From: Deltaproteobacteria bacterium UBA5799
GTDB taxonomy: Bacteria > Desulfobacterota > GWC2-55-46
Direction of reading: 5' to 3'
DNA length: 17,980 nucleotides
NCBI GenBank assembly: GCA_002418185.1
Contig: DIDN01000036.1
Coordinates: 1 to 17,980, forward strand
In this document: in pieces, positions 1-7,954 of the stretch
Numbering within the stretch: position 1 is the stretch's first letter
Layout: the number at the start of each line of letters is the position of its first letter
Position numbers and translations under genes: made by a program
Notes under the pieces: model-generated
What the model saw: the letters and a program-made list of their open reading frames with translations, nothing else
What the model was told of the DNA's origin: nothing
Databases searched by the model: none

Positions 1-87
1 TGACAAAGGCTACCCAATCTTATCGCCCTGCGGTCGAGGGCGCAAGGCTTTTCCCCGGTTCAGGAGGAGTACGGGTCCTGATTTGCC

Positions 88-115
88 TTGCATTTTTTCA
101 AACTAAAAGTATAAT
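88..115 (+). promoter_or_regulatory. Probable sigma-70 promoter of enolase
   Basis: A -35 box TTGCAT (88-93) and a consensus -10 box TATAAT (110-115) are separated by 16 bases, in a locally AT-rich patch of an otherwise GC-rich region. Transcription would start near 122, giving a leader of about 90 bases before the enolase ATG at 212. The first 87 bases of the window show no convincing gene. Confidence 0.6.
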
Positions 116-211
116 TACGGCACGCCTGGACGGGCTCCGGTTCCGCGTATCCAGGCCTTTGCCGGAAAAAAGCCGCGCGGGCCCAGCGACGGATCAAGCT
201 TTGGAGGGACG

Positions 212-1495
212 ATGACCAATATAATCGACGTTATCGCGAGGGAGATACTCGACTCGAGGGGGAACCCGACCGTGGAGGTGGAGGTTACCCTCGACGGCGG
301 ATACAGGGGCAGGGCCGCGGTGCCGTCCGGCGCCTCGACCGGCAAGTTCGAGGCCGTGGAACTCAGGGACAACGACAGGAAGAGATACCTGGGCAAAGGC
401 GTGCTCAAGGCCGTAAGGAACGTAAACGAGAAGATAGCGAAGGAAATACGCGGCCTGGACGCCTCGGACCAGCCCTTGATAGACAGGACCCTCATAGCCC
501 TCGACGGGACCGGGAACAAGAAGAGGCTCGGAGCGAACGCCATGCTCGGGGTCTCTATGGCCGTGGCAAAGGCCTCGGCAGCAGCTTCCATGCTCCCCCT
601 GTACAGGTACATAGGCGGGGCGAACGCCAGGACGCTCCCCGTCCCGATGATGAACATCATAAACGGCGGGGCCCATGCCGACAACGACCTCGATATCCAG
701 GAGTTCATGGTCGTCCCGGCGGGATTCGCCTCATTCAGGGAGGCGCTCCGGGCCGGGGTAGAGGTCTTCCACAGCCTCAAATCGATACTGAAGAAAAAGG
801 GGCTTTCAACGGCAGTGGGCGACGAGGGCGGCTTCGCGCCCGCGCTTTCGAGCAGCAGGGAGGCGCTTGAGGTAATTATACAGGCCGTTGAGAAGGCGGG
901 GTACAAGGCCGGCAAGGACGTTATGCTGGCCCTGGACTGCGCATCGAGCGAGATGTACAAGGGAGCCGCCTACATGCTGGAAGGCCAGGAGCTTTCAGCC
1001 GACGAGATGGTCGAGTACCTCGAAGGCCTGGTAAAGGACTTCCCGGTGATATCCATAGAAGACGGCGCCTCCGAGGACGACTGGAAGGGATGGGCGCTCC
1101 TTACGAAGCGCCTCGGCGAAAATGTTCAGCTCGTCGGAGACGACCTCTTCGTAACGAACGTGGCGAGGCTCAGGCGCGGCATAGACGAAGGCATCGCCAA
1201 CTCCATTCTCGTCAAGGTGAACCAGATAGGGACGCTTACCGAAACGCTCGAGGCCGTGCAGATGGCCGTAAGGGCCGGGTACACGGCTGTAATATCCCAC
1301 AGGAGCGGAGAGACCGAGGACGCCACCATCGCCGACATAAGCGTTGCCACCAACGCCGGGCAGATAAAGACCGGCTCCGCTTCCAGAACGGACAGGACCG
1401 CCAAGTACAACCAGCTCCTCCGCATCGAGGAAGAGCTCGGGGCAGAGGCGGTCTTCCCAGGCATGGACGCCTTCAAGGTAAAGAGGGCTCACTGA
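212..1495 (+). CDS. eno: Enolase (phosphopyruvate hydratase)
   Basis: Enolase reversibly dehydrates 2-phosphoglycerate to phosphoenolpyruvate in cytosolic glycolysis and gluconeogenesis, using Mg2+. The 427 residues match the usual bacterial length and appear complete. By family alignment from memory, the visible catalytic set is Glu205 in GDEGGF, Lys335 in LVKVNQIGT, metal ligands Asp242, Glu283 and Asp310 (in VGDDLFVTN), and the substrate-binding region SHRSGETED (362-370) with Lys386 in KTGSASR. The ATG start at 212 is supported by GGAGG at 203-207 with a 4-base spacer, and by the canonical N-terminus running into AREILDSRGNPTVEVEV. Small departures such as EDGASEDDW, where many enolases have a hydrophobic residue after the Gly, do not touch catalytic positions. 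It has its own promoter, and the next gene has another, so it is probably transcribed alone. Confidence 0.98.
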   Translation: MTNIIDVIAREILDSRGNPTVEVEVTLDGGYRGRAAVPSGASTGKFEAVELRDNDRKRYLGKGVLKAVRNVNEKIAKEIRGLDASDQPLIDRTLIALDGTGNKKRLGANAMLGVSMAVAKASAAASMLPLYRYIGGANARTLPVPMMNIINGGAHADNDLDIQEFMVVPAGFASFREALRAGVEVFHSLKSILKKKGLSTAVGDEGGFAPALSSSREALEVIIQAVEKAGYKAGKDVMLALDCASSEMYKGAAYMLEGQELSADEMVEYLEGLVKDFPVISIEDGASEDDWKGWALLTKRLGENVQLVGDDLFVTNVARLRRGIDEGIANSILVKVNQIGTLTETLEAVQMAVRAGYTAVISHRSGETEDATIADISVATNAGQIKTGSASRTDRTAKYNQLLRIEEELGAEAVFPGMDAFKVKRAH

Positions 1496-1525
1496 CACAG
1501 AGAAAGGCAGGCCGCCCCGGCTTTA

Positions 1526-1555
1526 TTCCCAGATTGCCCCGCGTTATGCTATAAT
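1526..1555 (+). promoter_or_regulatory. Probable extended -10 promoter of the CNNM/CorC gene
   Basis: A consensus TATAAT (1550-1555) is preceded by TGC (1547-1549), an extended -10 arrangement. A weak -35 candidate TTCCCA (1526-1531) lies 18 bases upstream. Transcription would start near 1562, leaving an unusually long leader of about 185 bases before the GTG at 1747. No clear enolase terminator is visible between 1496 and 1525, so some read-through is possible. Confidence 0.55.
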
Positions 1556-1653
1556 TTTTTCAGGCGGCCTGGATAAGCACCTCGTTCTCCTGCCGTTTTC
1601 AACCAAACCTTGGAACGAACCGATCCTGCCAAGGCCCATAGTCGCGAAAAAGA

Positions 1654-1680
1654 GTCCTGCGGGTTCCCAGGATGACCCGC
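1654..1680 (+). other. Overlapping alternative stem-loops in the CNNM/CorC leader
   Basis: Two short helices compete for the same bases. One pairs TCCTG (1655-1659) with CAGGA (1668-1672). The other pairs GCGGGT (1659-1664) with ACCCGC (1675-1680). A run of seven T at about 1714-1721 lies downstream and the ribosome binding site follows at 1738-1742. The pairing is seen directly; any attenuator or riboswitch role is a guess. I do not recognise a known metal-sensing riboswitch class here. Confidence 0.2.
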
Positions 1681-1746
1681 CCTTCCCGTCAGGCCCCGCT
1701 TTGCTGCCGGCGTCTTTTTTTCGTCAACCCTCAAACTGGAGGTTTT

Positions 1747-3084
1747 GTGTCGTTCGAAGTATTAATTTTTGAAGTAATTCTGATATTGGTATTGATATTT
1801 TTCAACGGTTTTTTCGCAAGCGCCGAAATAGCCATAATCTCGGCCAAACGGAGCATCATAGACAAACTCGCCAAGGACGGGAACCTTTCAGCCGACATGG
1901 TGAGCAAGATGAAGGAAGACCCGGACAGGTTCCTGGCGACCGTCCAGGTCGGAGTGACTGTCGTAGGCACCTGCGCCTCTGTCATAGGCGGCGTTATAGG
2001 CTCGGAGCACATCAAGCCGATTTTCCGTGCCATCCCGTTCATCCCCGTGCAGCTCGCCGACATACTCGCCCTCGGCTCCATAGTTGCCCTGATATCGTAC
2101 ACGAGCCTCATAATCGGCGAACTCGTGCCCAAGCACCTTGCGCTGAGGCACGCCGAGAAGATCGCATGTTTTTCCGCAAGACCGCTTAACACGGTATCCA
2201 AAATCACGGATATCTTCGTGAGGTTCCTCACAGCCTCGACGAGCGCCGTCTTGAGGATATTGGGTATCAAGGAGACGGGCCAGAAGGTCTTCGTCTCTGA
2301 GGAGGAAATAAAGTACTTCATCAAGGAAGGCCGGGCGACCGGCATATTCGAGGAGACCGAGGCCCAGCTCCTCCACGGCATATTCGAGTTCGCGGACAAG
2401 ACCGTCCGGGAGGTCATGGTCCCCAAGCACAAGATAAGCGGGATAGAGATAAACACCCCGCCAGGCGAGGTCCTCAAGTTCATCTCCGAGTCCGGGTTCT
2501 CGCGTTACCCGGTCTACCGCGACAGCATAGACAGGATAGTGGGCGTCCTCTTCAACAAGGACGTCTTCAGCTCCCTTGAGAAAGGGAGGACGCTGGACCT
2601 GAAGACCATCATCAGGACGCCTTATTTCGTCCCCAACTCCATAATGATAAGCAAGCTCCTCAGGGAGCTCCAGAGGCGGAAGTTCCACATGGCCATAGTG
2701 GTGGACGAGCACGGCGACATCGACGGCATAGTCACGATCGAGGACATCCTGGAGGAGATCGTAGGCGAGATTGAGGACGAGTACGACGTCGGCGCAGGCG
2801 GTCCCGTCGAGAAGCTGCGGGACGGCACCATGATAATAGACGCCTCGGCCTCGCTCGGCGACCTATCGAACCTCGGCATCGAGATCGAGGAAGAAGAAGC
2901 AGAAGAGGAGTACAACACCCTCGCCGGGTTCATGCTCGCGAAGCTCCAGAGGGTCCCCAGGGGCGGCGAGTTCGTAATCCACAGGGACATGCGGCTCACG
3001 GTCGTGGACGTCGAACAGAACCGCATAATAAAGGTGAAGGTCGAGCCGCTCGAGGCCGAGGCCGAAAAGAGGAAGAAGGCCTGA
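1747..3084 (+). CDS. CNNM/CorC-HlyC family membrane protein
   Basis: This belongs to the DUF21/CNNM plus CBS plus CorC_HlyC family, often named hemolysin-like and linked to Mg2+/Co2+ export or regulation. The substrate cannot be assigned from sequence. The GTG start at 1747 gives 445 residues and has GGAGG at 1738-1742 with a 4-base spacer. An upstream in-frame ATG (1672) would add a Cys/Arg-rich stretch unlike the family and lacks support. The domain order is an N-terminal membrane domain (about 1-175) starting with a hydrophobic helix and NGFFASAEIAI, with the signature GELVPKHLAL near 124-133. A CBS pair follows (about 215-340) with VREVMVPK and the signature from HMAIVVDEHG through GIVTIEDILEEIVGEI. 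The CorC_HlyC C-terminal domain covers about 355-435 and carries a very acidic patch, EIEEEEAEEEY, near 380-388. It stands alone with its own promoter and converges on polX. Confidence 0.92.
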   Translation: MSFEVLIFEVILILVLIFFNGFFASAEIAIISAKRSIIDKLAKDGNLSADMVSKMKEDPDRFLATVQVGVTVVGTCASVIGGVIGSEHIKPIFRAIPFIPVQLADILALGSIVALISYTSLIIGELVPKHLALRHAEKIACFSARPLNTVSKITDIFVRFLTASTSAVLRILGIKETGQKVFVSEEEIKYFIKEGRATGIFEETEAQLLHGIFEFADKTVREVMVPKHKISGIEINTPPGEVLKFISESGFSRYPVYRDSIDRIVGVLFNKDVFSSLEKGRTLDLKTIIRTPYFVPNSIMISKLLRELQRRKFHMAIVVDEHGDIDGIVTIEDILEEIVGEIEDEYDVGAGGPVEKLRDGTMIIDASASLGDLSNLGIEIEEEEAEEEYNTLAGFMLAKLQRVPRGGEFVIHRDMRLTVVDVEQNRIIKVKVEPLEAEAEKRKKA

Positions 3085-3237
3085 CGCCCCTCAAAGGGTC
3101 CACCCTGCATTGAAGGGGGGCTTTAGCTCCACGGACCATCAATGGCGCTCATGTGCGCGGCCTGAGGCTGCTCCGGGCCTTGTGCCCCTCGCAACGACAG
3201 GGCTCATCAGTACGCTCCAGCCGCGCCTCGGGCCACC

Positions 3238-4980
3238 TCACCCCTGCCGCTTCAATACCTTCATAAGCCCCTTCAGGGGCATCGCGTTCAGGACGTCCTT
3301 TTTCTCAAGCCACCCCCTCCTGGCCGTGTGTATGCCGTAGGCCATGTTATCCAGATGGTGTATGGAGTGCGAGTCCGTCGAGACGGCCACCTGTACACCT
3401 CTCTGTTTCGCGAGCAGGCAGTGTACGTCGTTAAGGTCGAGCCTGTCCGGGTATGCGTTCAGCTCCATTGCCACCCCGTACCTCTTCGCTTCGTCCATCA
3501 CCTTTTCGAGGTTTATCTGATACGGCTCCCTTTCGCCTATGAGCCTCCCCGTCGGATGGCCGATTATGTTCACGAGCCCTGTCCGGACCGCCTTTATGAC
3601 GCGGGCCGTCATCTCCTCCATGCCCATTCTAAAACTCGAATGGACCGAGGCGACGACACAGTCGAGCTTTTTAAGCGCCCTTGCCGGGTGGTCCAGCGTC
3701 CCGTCCGCCCGTATGTCCACCTCAGTTGCCTTCAACGCCCTGAACTTCCTGCCCTGCCTCTTCATCCTGTCGTTGAACTCGTCCACTGCCCTTATCTGGG
3801 CCATGAGACGCGCCTCGTCGAGCCCCCTTGCTATGCCCACCGCCTTCGAGTGGTCGGTAACGGCAATGTACTCGTAGCCCAGCTTCATCGCGGCCTCGGC
3901 CATCTGGTCGAGCGTGTAAGTGCCGTCGCTCTCCTTCGTGTGTACGTGCAGGTCGCCCCTTATATCGGCCCTCTCTATAAGCCTCGGGAGCCTCCCCTCC
4001 TCCGCGGCCTCTATCTCGCCCCTGTTCTCGCGCAGCTCCGGCGGTATCCACGGAAGCCCCACTGCCCTGTACACGTCCTCCTCCCTTTCGCCTGCTATCC
4101 AGACCTCTCCTTTTTCCCTGAAGACCCCGTATTCGCTTATCTTGAGGCCCATCCTCCTGGCCCTCTCCCTGAGGGCCACGTTATGCGACTTGGAGCCGGT
4201 AAAATACTGGAGCGCCGAGCCGAAGGAGCGCTTATCGAGGACCCTTATGTCCACCTGCAGGCCGGAGGCGAGGACCACCGTGGACTTGGTCTCCCCCTTT
4301 GACACCACCTCGGCAATGTCCGGGTGTTTGACGAAGCGGTCCATCACGGAACTGGCGTCAGTGCAGGCCACGAGGATATCGAGGTCGCCGACCGTCTCCT
4401 TCCACCGCCTGTAGCTCCCGGATGGCGCTATGTCCGTTATTCCTGGGACTTCGCCCAGGTATCTTGCAAAGGAACGTTCGTAAGGCACTACCGCAGATAA
4501 CTTGAACTGAAGCGACCTGGTCTTAAGCTCCCTTATCCCCCTTAGTATCTTCTGCTCCGTAGTCTCCCCGAAGCCGCGTATCCCGCTTATGAGCCCGGCC
4601 TCTGCCGCCCTTACGAGCCCCTCGATGTCGCTCACCCCGAGCTCCTTATGGAGGACCGCGGCCTTTTTCGGCCCGAGGCCGGACACCTTTATCATATCGA
4701 GCATCCCGTGGGGCATTTCTGCGAGGAGCTCGCGGTGGTAGGCGCACCTGCCGGTCGTAAGGAGCTCTATTATCTTTTTCCGCGTACTCTCTCCTATGCC
4801 GGGTATGCCCTTCAAGCCGTCCTCTCCGCTGCCAGCGTAAAGGGTCTTGAGGCTCTCCGGAAGCCCTTCAACGACCATCCCCGCGTTCCTGTACGAGCGT
4901 ATCCTGAAGGTATCGCCGCCCTTTATTTCAAGGAGGTCCGCAATCTCGAAAAAAACGTTCGCAATGTCTCCGTTCTCCAC
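3238..4980 (-). CDS. polX: DNA polymerase/3'-5' exonuclease PolX (PolX core with PHP domain)
   Basis: Bacterial PolX fills short gaps in base-excision repair, and its C-terminal PHP domain is a metal-dependent 3'-5' exonuclease/AP endonuclease. I chose the GTG at 4980, giving 580 residues, because AAAGGAGG lies 9 bases upstream and the product then starts like the family: an ENGDIANVFFEIADLLEIKG-type N-terminus. An ATG at 5013 would add 11 residues and lacks a ribosome binding site. Helix-hairpin-helix segments occupy about 1-150 (GIPGIGESTRKK, VSGLGPKKAAVL, IRGFGETTEQKI). The polymerase palm keeps its three catalytic Asp residues: Asp199 and Asp201 in VGDLDIL, and Asp244 in LQVDIRVLD. The PHP domain (about 340-580) has DLHVHTKESDG, VTDHSKA, ASVHSSF, GHPTGR, ELNAYPDRLDL and STDSHSIHHL, so the metal ligands look intact. 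Length is typical. It is divergent from murI. Confidence 0.96.
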   Translation of the reverse strand: MENGDIANVFFEIADLLEIKGGDTFRIRSYRNAGMVVEGLPESLKTLYAGSGEDGLKGIPGIGESTRKKIIELLTTGRCAYHRELLAEMPHGMLDMIKVSGLGPKKAAVLHKELGVSDIEGLVRAAEAGLISGIRGFGETTEQKILRGIRELKTRSLQFKLSAVVPYERSFARYLGEVPGITDIAPSGSYRRWKETVGDLDILVACTDASSVMDRFVKHPDIAEVVSKGETKSTVVLASGLQVDIRVLDKRSFGSALQYFTGSKSHNVALRERARRMGLKISEYGVFREKGEVWIAGEREEDVYRAVGLPWIPPELRENRGEIEAAEEGRLPRLIERADIRGDLHVHTKESDGTYTLDQMAEAAMKLGYEYIAVTDHSKAVGIARGLDEARLMAQIRAVDEFNDRMKRQGRKFRALKATEVDIRADGTLDHPARALKKLDCVVASVHSSFRMGMEEMTARVIKAVRTGLVNIIGHPTGRLIGEREPYQINLEKVMDEAKRYGVAMELNAYPDRLDLNDVHCLLAKQRGVQVAVSTDSHSIHHLDNMAYGIHTARRGWLEKKDVLNAMPLKGLMKVLKRQG

Positions 4981-5010
4981 CTCTGCCCGCCTCCTTTCAA
5001 ACGGCTGCGA

Positions 5011-5027
5011 CATATAATATAATATAC
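5011..5027. promoter_or_regulatory. AT-rich core of the polX-murI divergent region
   Basis: A short run of alternating A/T holds two overlapping TATAAT hexamers on the + strand (5013-5018, 5018-5023) and TATTAT/TATATT hexamers on the - strand. It lies 31-47 bases upstream of the polX GTG, where a -10 box for polX would be expected, but I see no good -35 box on that strand. On the + strand, TTTCAA (4995-5000) sits 17 bases before the second TATAAT and could be a secondary murI promoter. Confidence 0.35.
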
Positions 5028-5084
5028 AATGTTCCGTACCGGCAGGCCAGCGGACGGGCCGGGAGCTTTTTGCCAAATTAGGAA

Positions 5085-5113
5085 TTGACACCGGGGGCCG
5101 CATTACCTAAACT
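5085..5113 (+). promoter_or_regulatory. Probable sigma-70 promoter of the murI operon
   Basis: A perfect -35 box TTGACA (5085-5090) is followed at exactly 17 bases by TAAACT (5108-5113), which matches four of six -10 positions. Transcription would start near 5120, about 45 bases before murI. It would drive murI and the three closely packed genes behind it. Confidence 0.65.
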
Positions 5114-5164
5114 TAGCAGGACGCAGGGGTTTCAAAGGCAGAGGAACGGAAAGCCGCATTCAAA

Positions 5165-5989
5165 ATGAAACGCAACCCAATAGGCGTATTCGACTCGGGC
5201 ATAGGGGGGCTTACGGTCCTTCGCGAGATAAACTCGCTTTTGCCGAACGAGAGCACTATCTATTTCGGCGACACGGCCAGGGTGCCTTACGGCAGCAAGT
5301 CGCGCGGGACCATCGAAAGGTATTCATTCGAGATCGCGTCCTTTCTCGCGAAGCACGAAATAAAAATGCTCGTGGCCGCCTGCAATACCGCCTCGGCCCT
5401 GGCGGTCCCGGGCCTTGCAGGCAGGCTTCCGATTCCGGTAATAGGGGTCATACTCCCCGGCGCGCGCGCTGCCGCTGCCGCGACAAGGACCGGCAGGGTC
5501 GGGGTCATCGGGACCGAGGGCACCATAAGGAGCGGCGCGTACGTCTCGGCCATAAAAGCCGAGAACACGGCTGTGTCCGCGTTCGTCAAAGCCTGTCCCC
5601 TCTTCGTGCCGCTCGTCGAGGAGGGCTGGGCCGAGGACGAGATAGCGGCGCGGGTCGCAGAGCGCTATCTCGCCGACCTGAAGGAGGCCGCCATAGACAC
5701 CCTCGTACTCGGCTGCACGCACTACCCTCTCCTTAAAAAGACCATCGCGACAGTCATGGGCGAGGAGGTCGCGCTCATAGACTCGGCGGCCGCTACCGCC
5801 GCGGAGGTTAAAAGGAAGCTCGAGAAAACAGGGACGCTCAACGACTCTGGACTCGCCCCGTCTCACAGGTTCTACGTTACCGACTCGCCCGAAAGGTTCA
5901 TGGACGTCGGCAGGAGGTTCTTCGGCGACAGTCTCCTGGAACCCGGGCTCGCGGTCCTTACCGAGGCGCAGGATGCCCAAAAGGCATAA
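5165..5989 (+). CDS. murI: Glutamate racemase
   Basis: MurI interconverts L- and D-glutamate in the cytosol, supplying D-Glu for the peptidoglycan stem peptide. The 274-residue protein opens with the canonical IGVFDSGIGGLTVL. It holds both catalytic cysteines, Cys73 in AACNTASALA and Cys184 in LGCTHYPLL, with the accompanying His186 and Asp10. YFGDTARVPYGSKS (33-46) is the standard substrate-pocket signature. The ATG at 5165 fits the family N-terminus exactly. Its ribosome binding site is weak: the purine-rich GAGGAACGGAAAG sits slightly far upstream. The last 17 bases overlap the start of the GerMN-domain gene, which implies co-transcription and probably translational coupling. The same neighbour pair (racE next to gerM) is, to my knowledge, found in Bacillus subtilis. 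Confidence 0.97.
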   Translation: MKRNPIGVFDSGIGGLTVLREINSLLPNESTIYFGDTARVPYGSKSRGTIERYSFEIASFLAKHEIKMLVAACNTASALAVPGLAGRLPIPVIGVILPGARAAAAATRTGRVGVIGTEGTIRSGAYVSAIKAENTAVSAFVKACPLFVPLVEEGWAEDEIAARVAERYLADLKEAAIDTLVLGCTHYPLLKKTIATVMGEEVALIDSAAATAAEVKRKLEKTGTLNDSGLAPSHRFYVTDSPERFMDVGRRFFGDSLLEPGLAVLTEAQDAQKA

Positions 5990-6509
5990 AGACCGGAAAA
6001 ACCTAAACCTCGTGGTCGCCGCCGCAGTTACGGCGGCGGTTATAGGGGTCGTCGTCATCCTGTGGCTTTCCGGAAGGCCCGCAAAGGAGACGATGGAGAT
6101 AGACGTCTACTTCAGCGACGAGGAAGGGCTTTACCTCAAGGCCGAGAAGAGGAGCGTAAGGAAGGGGCCGGTAGCCGCCGAGGCCAGGGACGCGCTGGAA
6201 GAGCTCGTCGAGGGGCCTGAGAGCGCTTCATTCGCCGCTACTTTGCCGCAGGGAACAAAGCTCCTCGGACTCAGGGTCGAGGGCAAGACCGCGACCGTCG
6301 ACTTGAGCAGGGAGGTCATCGAAAACCATCCAGGCGGCTCGTCCGCAGAGATACAGACGGTCTATTCGATAGTGAATACGCTCGCGCTCAATTTCCCGGA
6401 AATAGAAGACGTCCGGATACTCGTGGAAGGCAGTAAGGCCGACACCATTGCCGGCCATATCGACGTGACCCTGCCGCTCGGGCCGGACCGCAAGGTAATC
6501 AGGGACTGA
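5973..6509 (+). CDS. GerMN-domain membrane-anchored protein
   Basis: A 178-residue protein with a basic N-terminus (MPKRHKDRKN), one hydrophobic segment (about 12-32) that could be an uncleaved anchor or signal peptide, and a GerMN domain (about 45-172). Family signatures are VYFSDEEGLYL, RSVRKGP, ALEELVEGP, LPQGTKLLGLRVEG, ATVDLSREV, YSIVNTLALNFPEIEDV and GHIDVTLPL. GerMN domains occur in Bacillus GerM, which acts in spore envelope and germination, and in LpqB-type lipoproteins; they are thought to act outside the membrane. The biochemical activity is unknown. The start at 5973 has GAGG 6 bases upstream and lies inside murI (17-base overlap). The next gene starts 5 bases after its stop. The link to murI suggests a cell-wall-related role in the periplasm, which is inference. 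Confidence 0.85.
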   Translation: MPKRHKDRKNLNLVVAAAVTAAVIGVVVILWLSGRPAKETMEIDVYFSDEEGLYLKAEKRSVRKGPVAAEARDALEELVEGPESASFAATLPQGTKLLGLRVEGKTATVDLSREVIENHPGGSSAEIQTVYSIVNTLALNFPEIEDVRILVEGSKADTIAGHIDVTLPLGPDRKVIRD

Positions 6510-6514
6510 CCAGG

Positions 6515-7954
6515 ATGCCCGTGGAACTGACCTTCAGGCTTGAGAGGGACCCCCTCGGGGAGAGGGAGGTGCCCGTGGACGCCTACTACGGCATACAGAC
6601 GCTACGCGCCTCGGAGAACTTCAGGATAAGCGGTCTGAGGGCCCCCCGCGCCTTCATCCGCGCGACGGGGGCCGTGAAGCTCGCGGCCTGCAGGGCGAAC
6701 GCAAGGCTCGGCCTGCTTGAAAGAAGGCTTGCCCGCGCCGTTGCAAAGGCCGCCAAAGAGGTGGCCGGGGGCAGATTCGATACCGAGTTCATAGTGGACG
6801 TCTTCCAGGCCGGGGCCGGTACGTCCCACAACATGAACGCCAACGAGGTCATAGCGAACAGGGCAATAGAGATACTCGGCGGGAAAAAGGGCGACTACGG
6901 GCTCGTACACCCCAACGACCACGTTAACATGGGCCAGTCCACGAACGACACCGTGCCGACTGCCCTCCGCATAGCCGTTCTTTCGGAGTCTGCCGGGCTC
7001 CTGGAGGCCCTCGGCACGCTTGAGGCCGCGCTAAGGGCAAAGTCCCGGGAGTTCAGAAAAGTAATCAAGTCCGGGAGGACGCACCTCCAGGACGCGGTTC
7101 CCATGACCCTCGGCCAGGAGTTCGGCTCCTGGGCGTCAGCCGTTAAAAGCTCGATAAAGAGAATAGAGCGGGCAAGCGAGTGCCTTAAAAGGATAGGGCT
7201 CGGCGGAACCGCCGTGGGCACAGGCATAAACACGCACCCCGAATACAGCGGAAGAGCGCTCCGCGAGCTCTCGGAAGCGAGCGGTATAAAGGGGCTCAGG
7301 AAGGCTGAGGACGCCTTCGAGGCGCTCAACAGCTTTACGGACTTCTCTTCCTTTTCCGCAGCGCTCCGCGACGCCGCACTCGACCTCATACGGATAGCCA
7401 ACGACCTCCGGCTCCTGGGCTCCGGACCCATGACAGGGCTTGCGGAGGTAAAGCTGCCGCCCGTGCAGCCCGGGTCCTCGATCATGCCCGGGAAGGTAAA
7501 CCCCGTGATGGCCGAGATGATGGACATGGTGGGCTTCCAGGTAATCGGCGCCGACGCGTCGATAGCCGCCGCCGTACAGGCGGGCCAGCTCGAGCTCAAC
7601 GTCATGCTCCCTGTAATAGGGCATAACCTCCTCCACTCCGTGCAGATACTGACCAACGCGGCCCTGGCCTTTTCCGAGAAGTGCGTAAGGGGCATAGAGG
7701 CCGACCCCGGGCGCTGCAGGCGTTATTTCGAGACATCGGAAGGCCTGGCAACCGCGCTGAACGCCGTCATAGGATACGAGAAGGCGGCGGAGGTGGCGAA
7801 GGAGTCCATGAGGACCGGAAAGACCGTAAAAGAGACGGCGATTCAGAAAGGCGTCCTGACAAAGGCCGAGTGGGACCGTATTTTCGACCCCGGCAGGATA
7901 ACCCGCCCCGCTGAATTCTCGGCCTTGAGGAAAAAAAGGAGGGCCGGCAGGTGA
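6515..7954 (+). CDS. Class II fumarase/aspartase family lyase, probably aspartate ammonia-lyase
   Basis: Members reversibly cleave C-N or C-O bonds to release fumarate. Here the likely reaction is L-aspartate to fumarate plus ammonia, in the cytosol as a homotetramer. The 479 residues are full length for the superfamily. The N-terminus DAYYGIQTLRASENF and the QAGAGTSHNMNANEV block (98-112) look more aspartase-like than fumarase-like, since FumC usually has AQTQRS and GSGTQSNMN. The rest is shared: HPNDHVNMGQSTNDT (132-146), GRTHLQDAVP (187-196, His190) and the catalytic SS loop GSSIMPGKVNP (320-330), with Ser321 as likely base and Lys327. The stretch GTAVGTGINT (231-240) is also seen in fumarases, so substrate is not certain. 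ATG 6515 has AGGGA 9 bases upstream; GTG 6521 is a nearby alternative. The stop overlaps the exporter gene start as GTGA. Confidence 0.88.
   Translation: MPVELTFRLERDPLGEREVPVDAYYGIQTLRASENFRISGLRAPRAFIRATGAVKLAACRANARLGLLERRLARAVAKAAKEVAGGRFDTEFIVDVFQAGAGTSHNMNANEVIANRAIEILGGKKGDYGLVHPNDHVNMGQSTNDTVPTALRIAVLSESAGLLEALGTLEAALRAKSREFRKVIKSGRTHLQDAVPMTLGQEFGSWASAVKSSIKRIERASECLKRIGLGGTAVGTGINTHPEYSGRALRELSEASGIKGLRKAEDAFEALNSFTDFSSFSAALRDAALDLIRIANDLRLLGSGPMTGLAEVKLPPVQPGSSIMPGKVNPVMAEMMDMVGFQVIGADASIAAAVQAGQLELNVMLPVIGHNLLHSVQILTNAALAFSEKCVRGIEADPGRCRRYFETSEGLATALNAVIGYEKAAEVAKESMRTGKTVKETAIQKGVLTKAEWDRIFDPGRITRPAEFSALRKKRRAGR

Noticed and set aside
24..52. Hairpin CGCCCT/AGGGCG with a TTTT further on, near the left edge
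   Set aside because: The stem is only six pairs and the short T run is six bases away. No upstream gene is visible to terminate.
115..960. 281-codon minus-strand frame opposite enolase
   Set aside because: Long antisense frames are expected in GC-rich DNA; the enolase on the other strand is unambiguous.
3110..3340. 76-codon + strand reading frame between the CNNM gene and polX
   Set aside because: Its composition is not protein-like, it runs into antisense polX, and it has no family resemblance. The 153-base gap holds nothing I can support; a GCCCCTC/GGGGGGC pairing there lacks a T run.
7900..7953. Possible guanidine riboswitch before the Gdx gene
   Set aside because: The exporter start overlaps the lyase stop, so no leader exists, and I could not see ykkC-like elements nearby.
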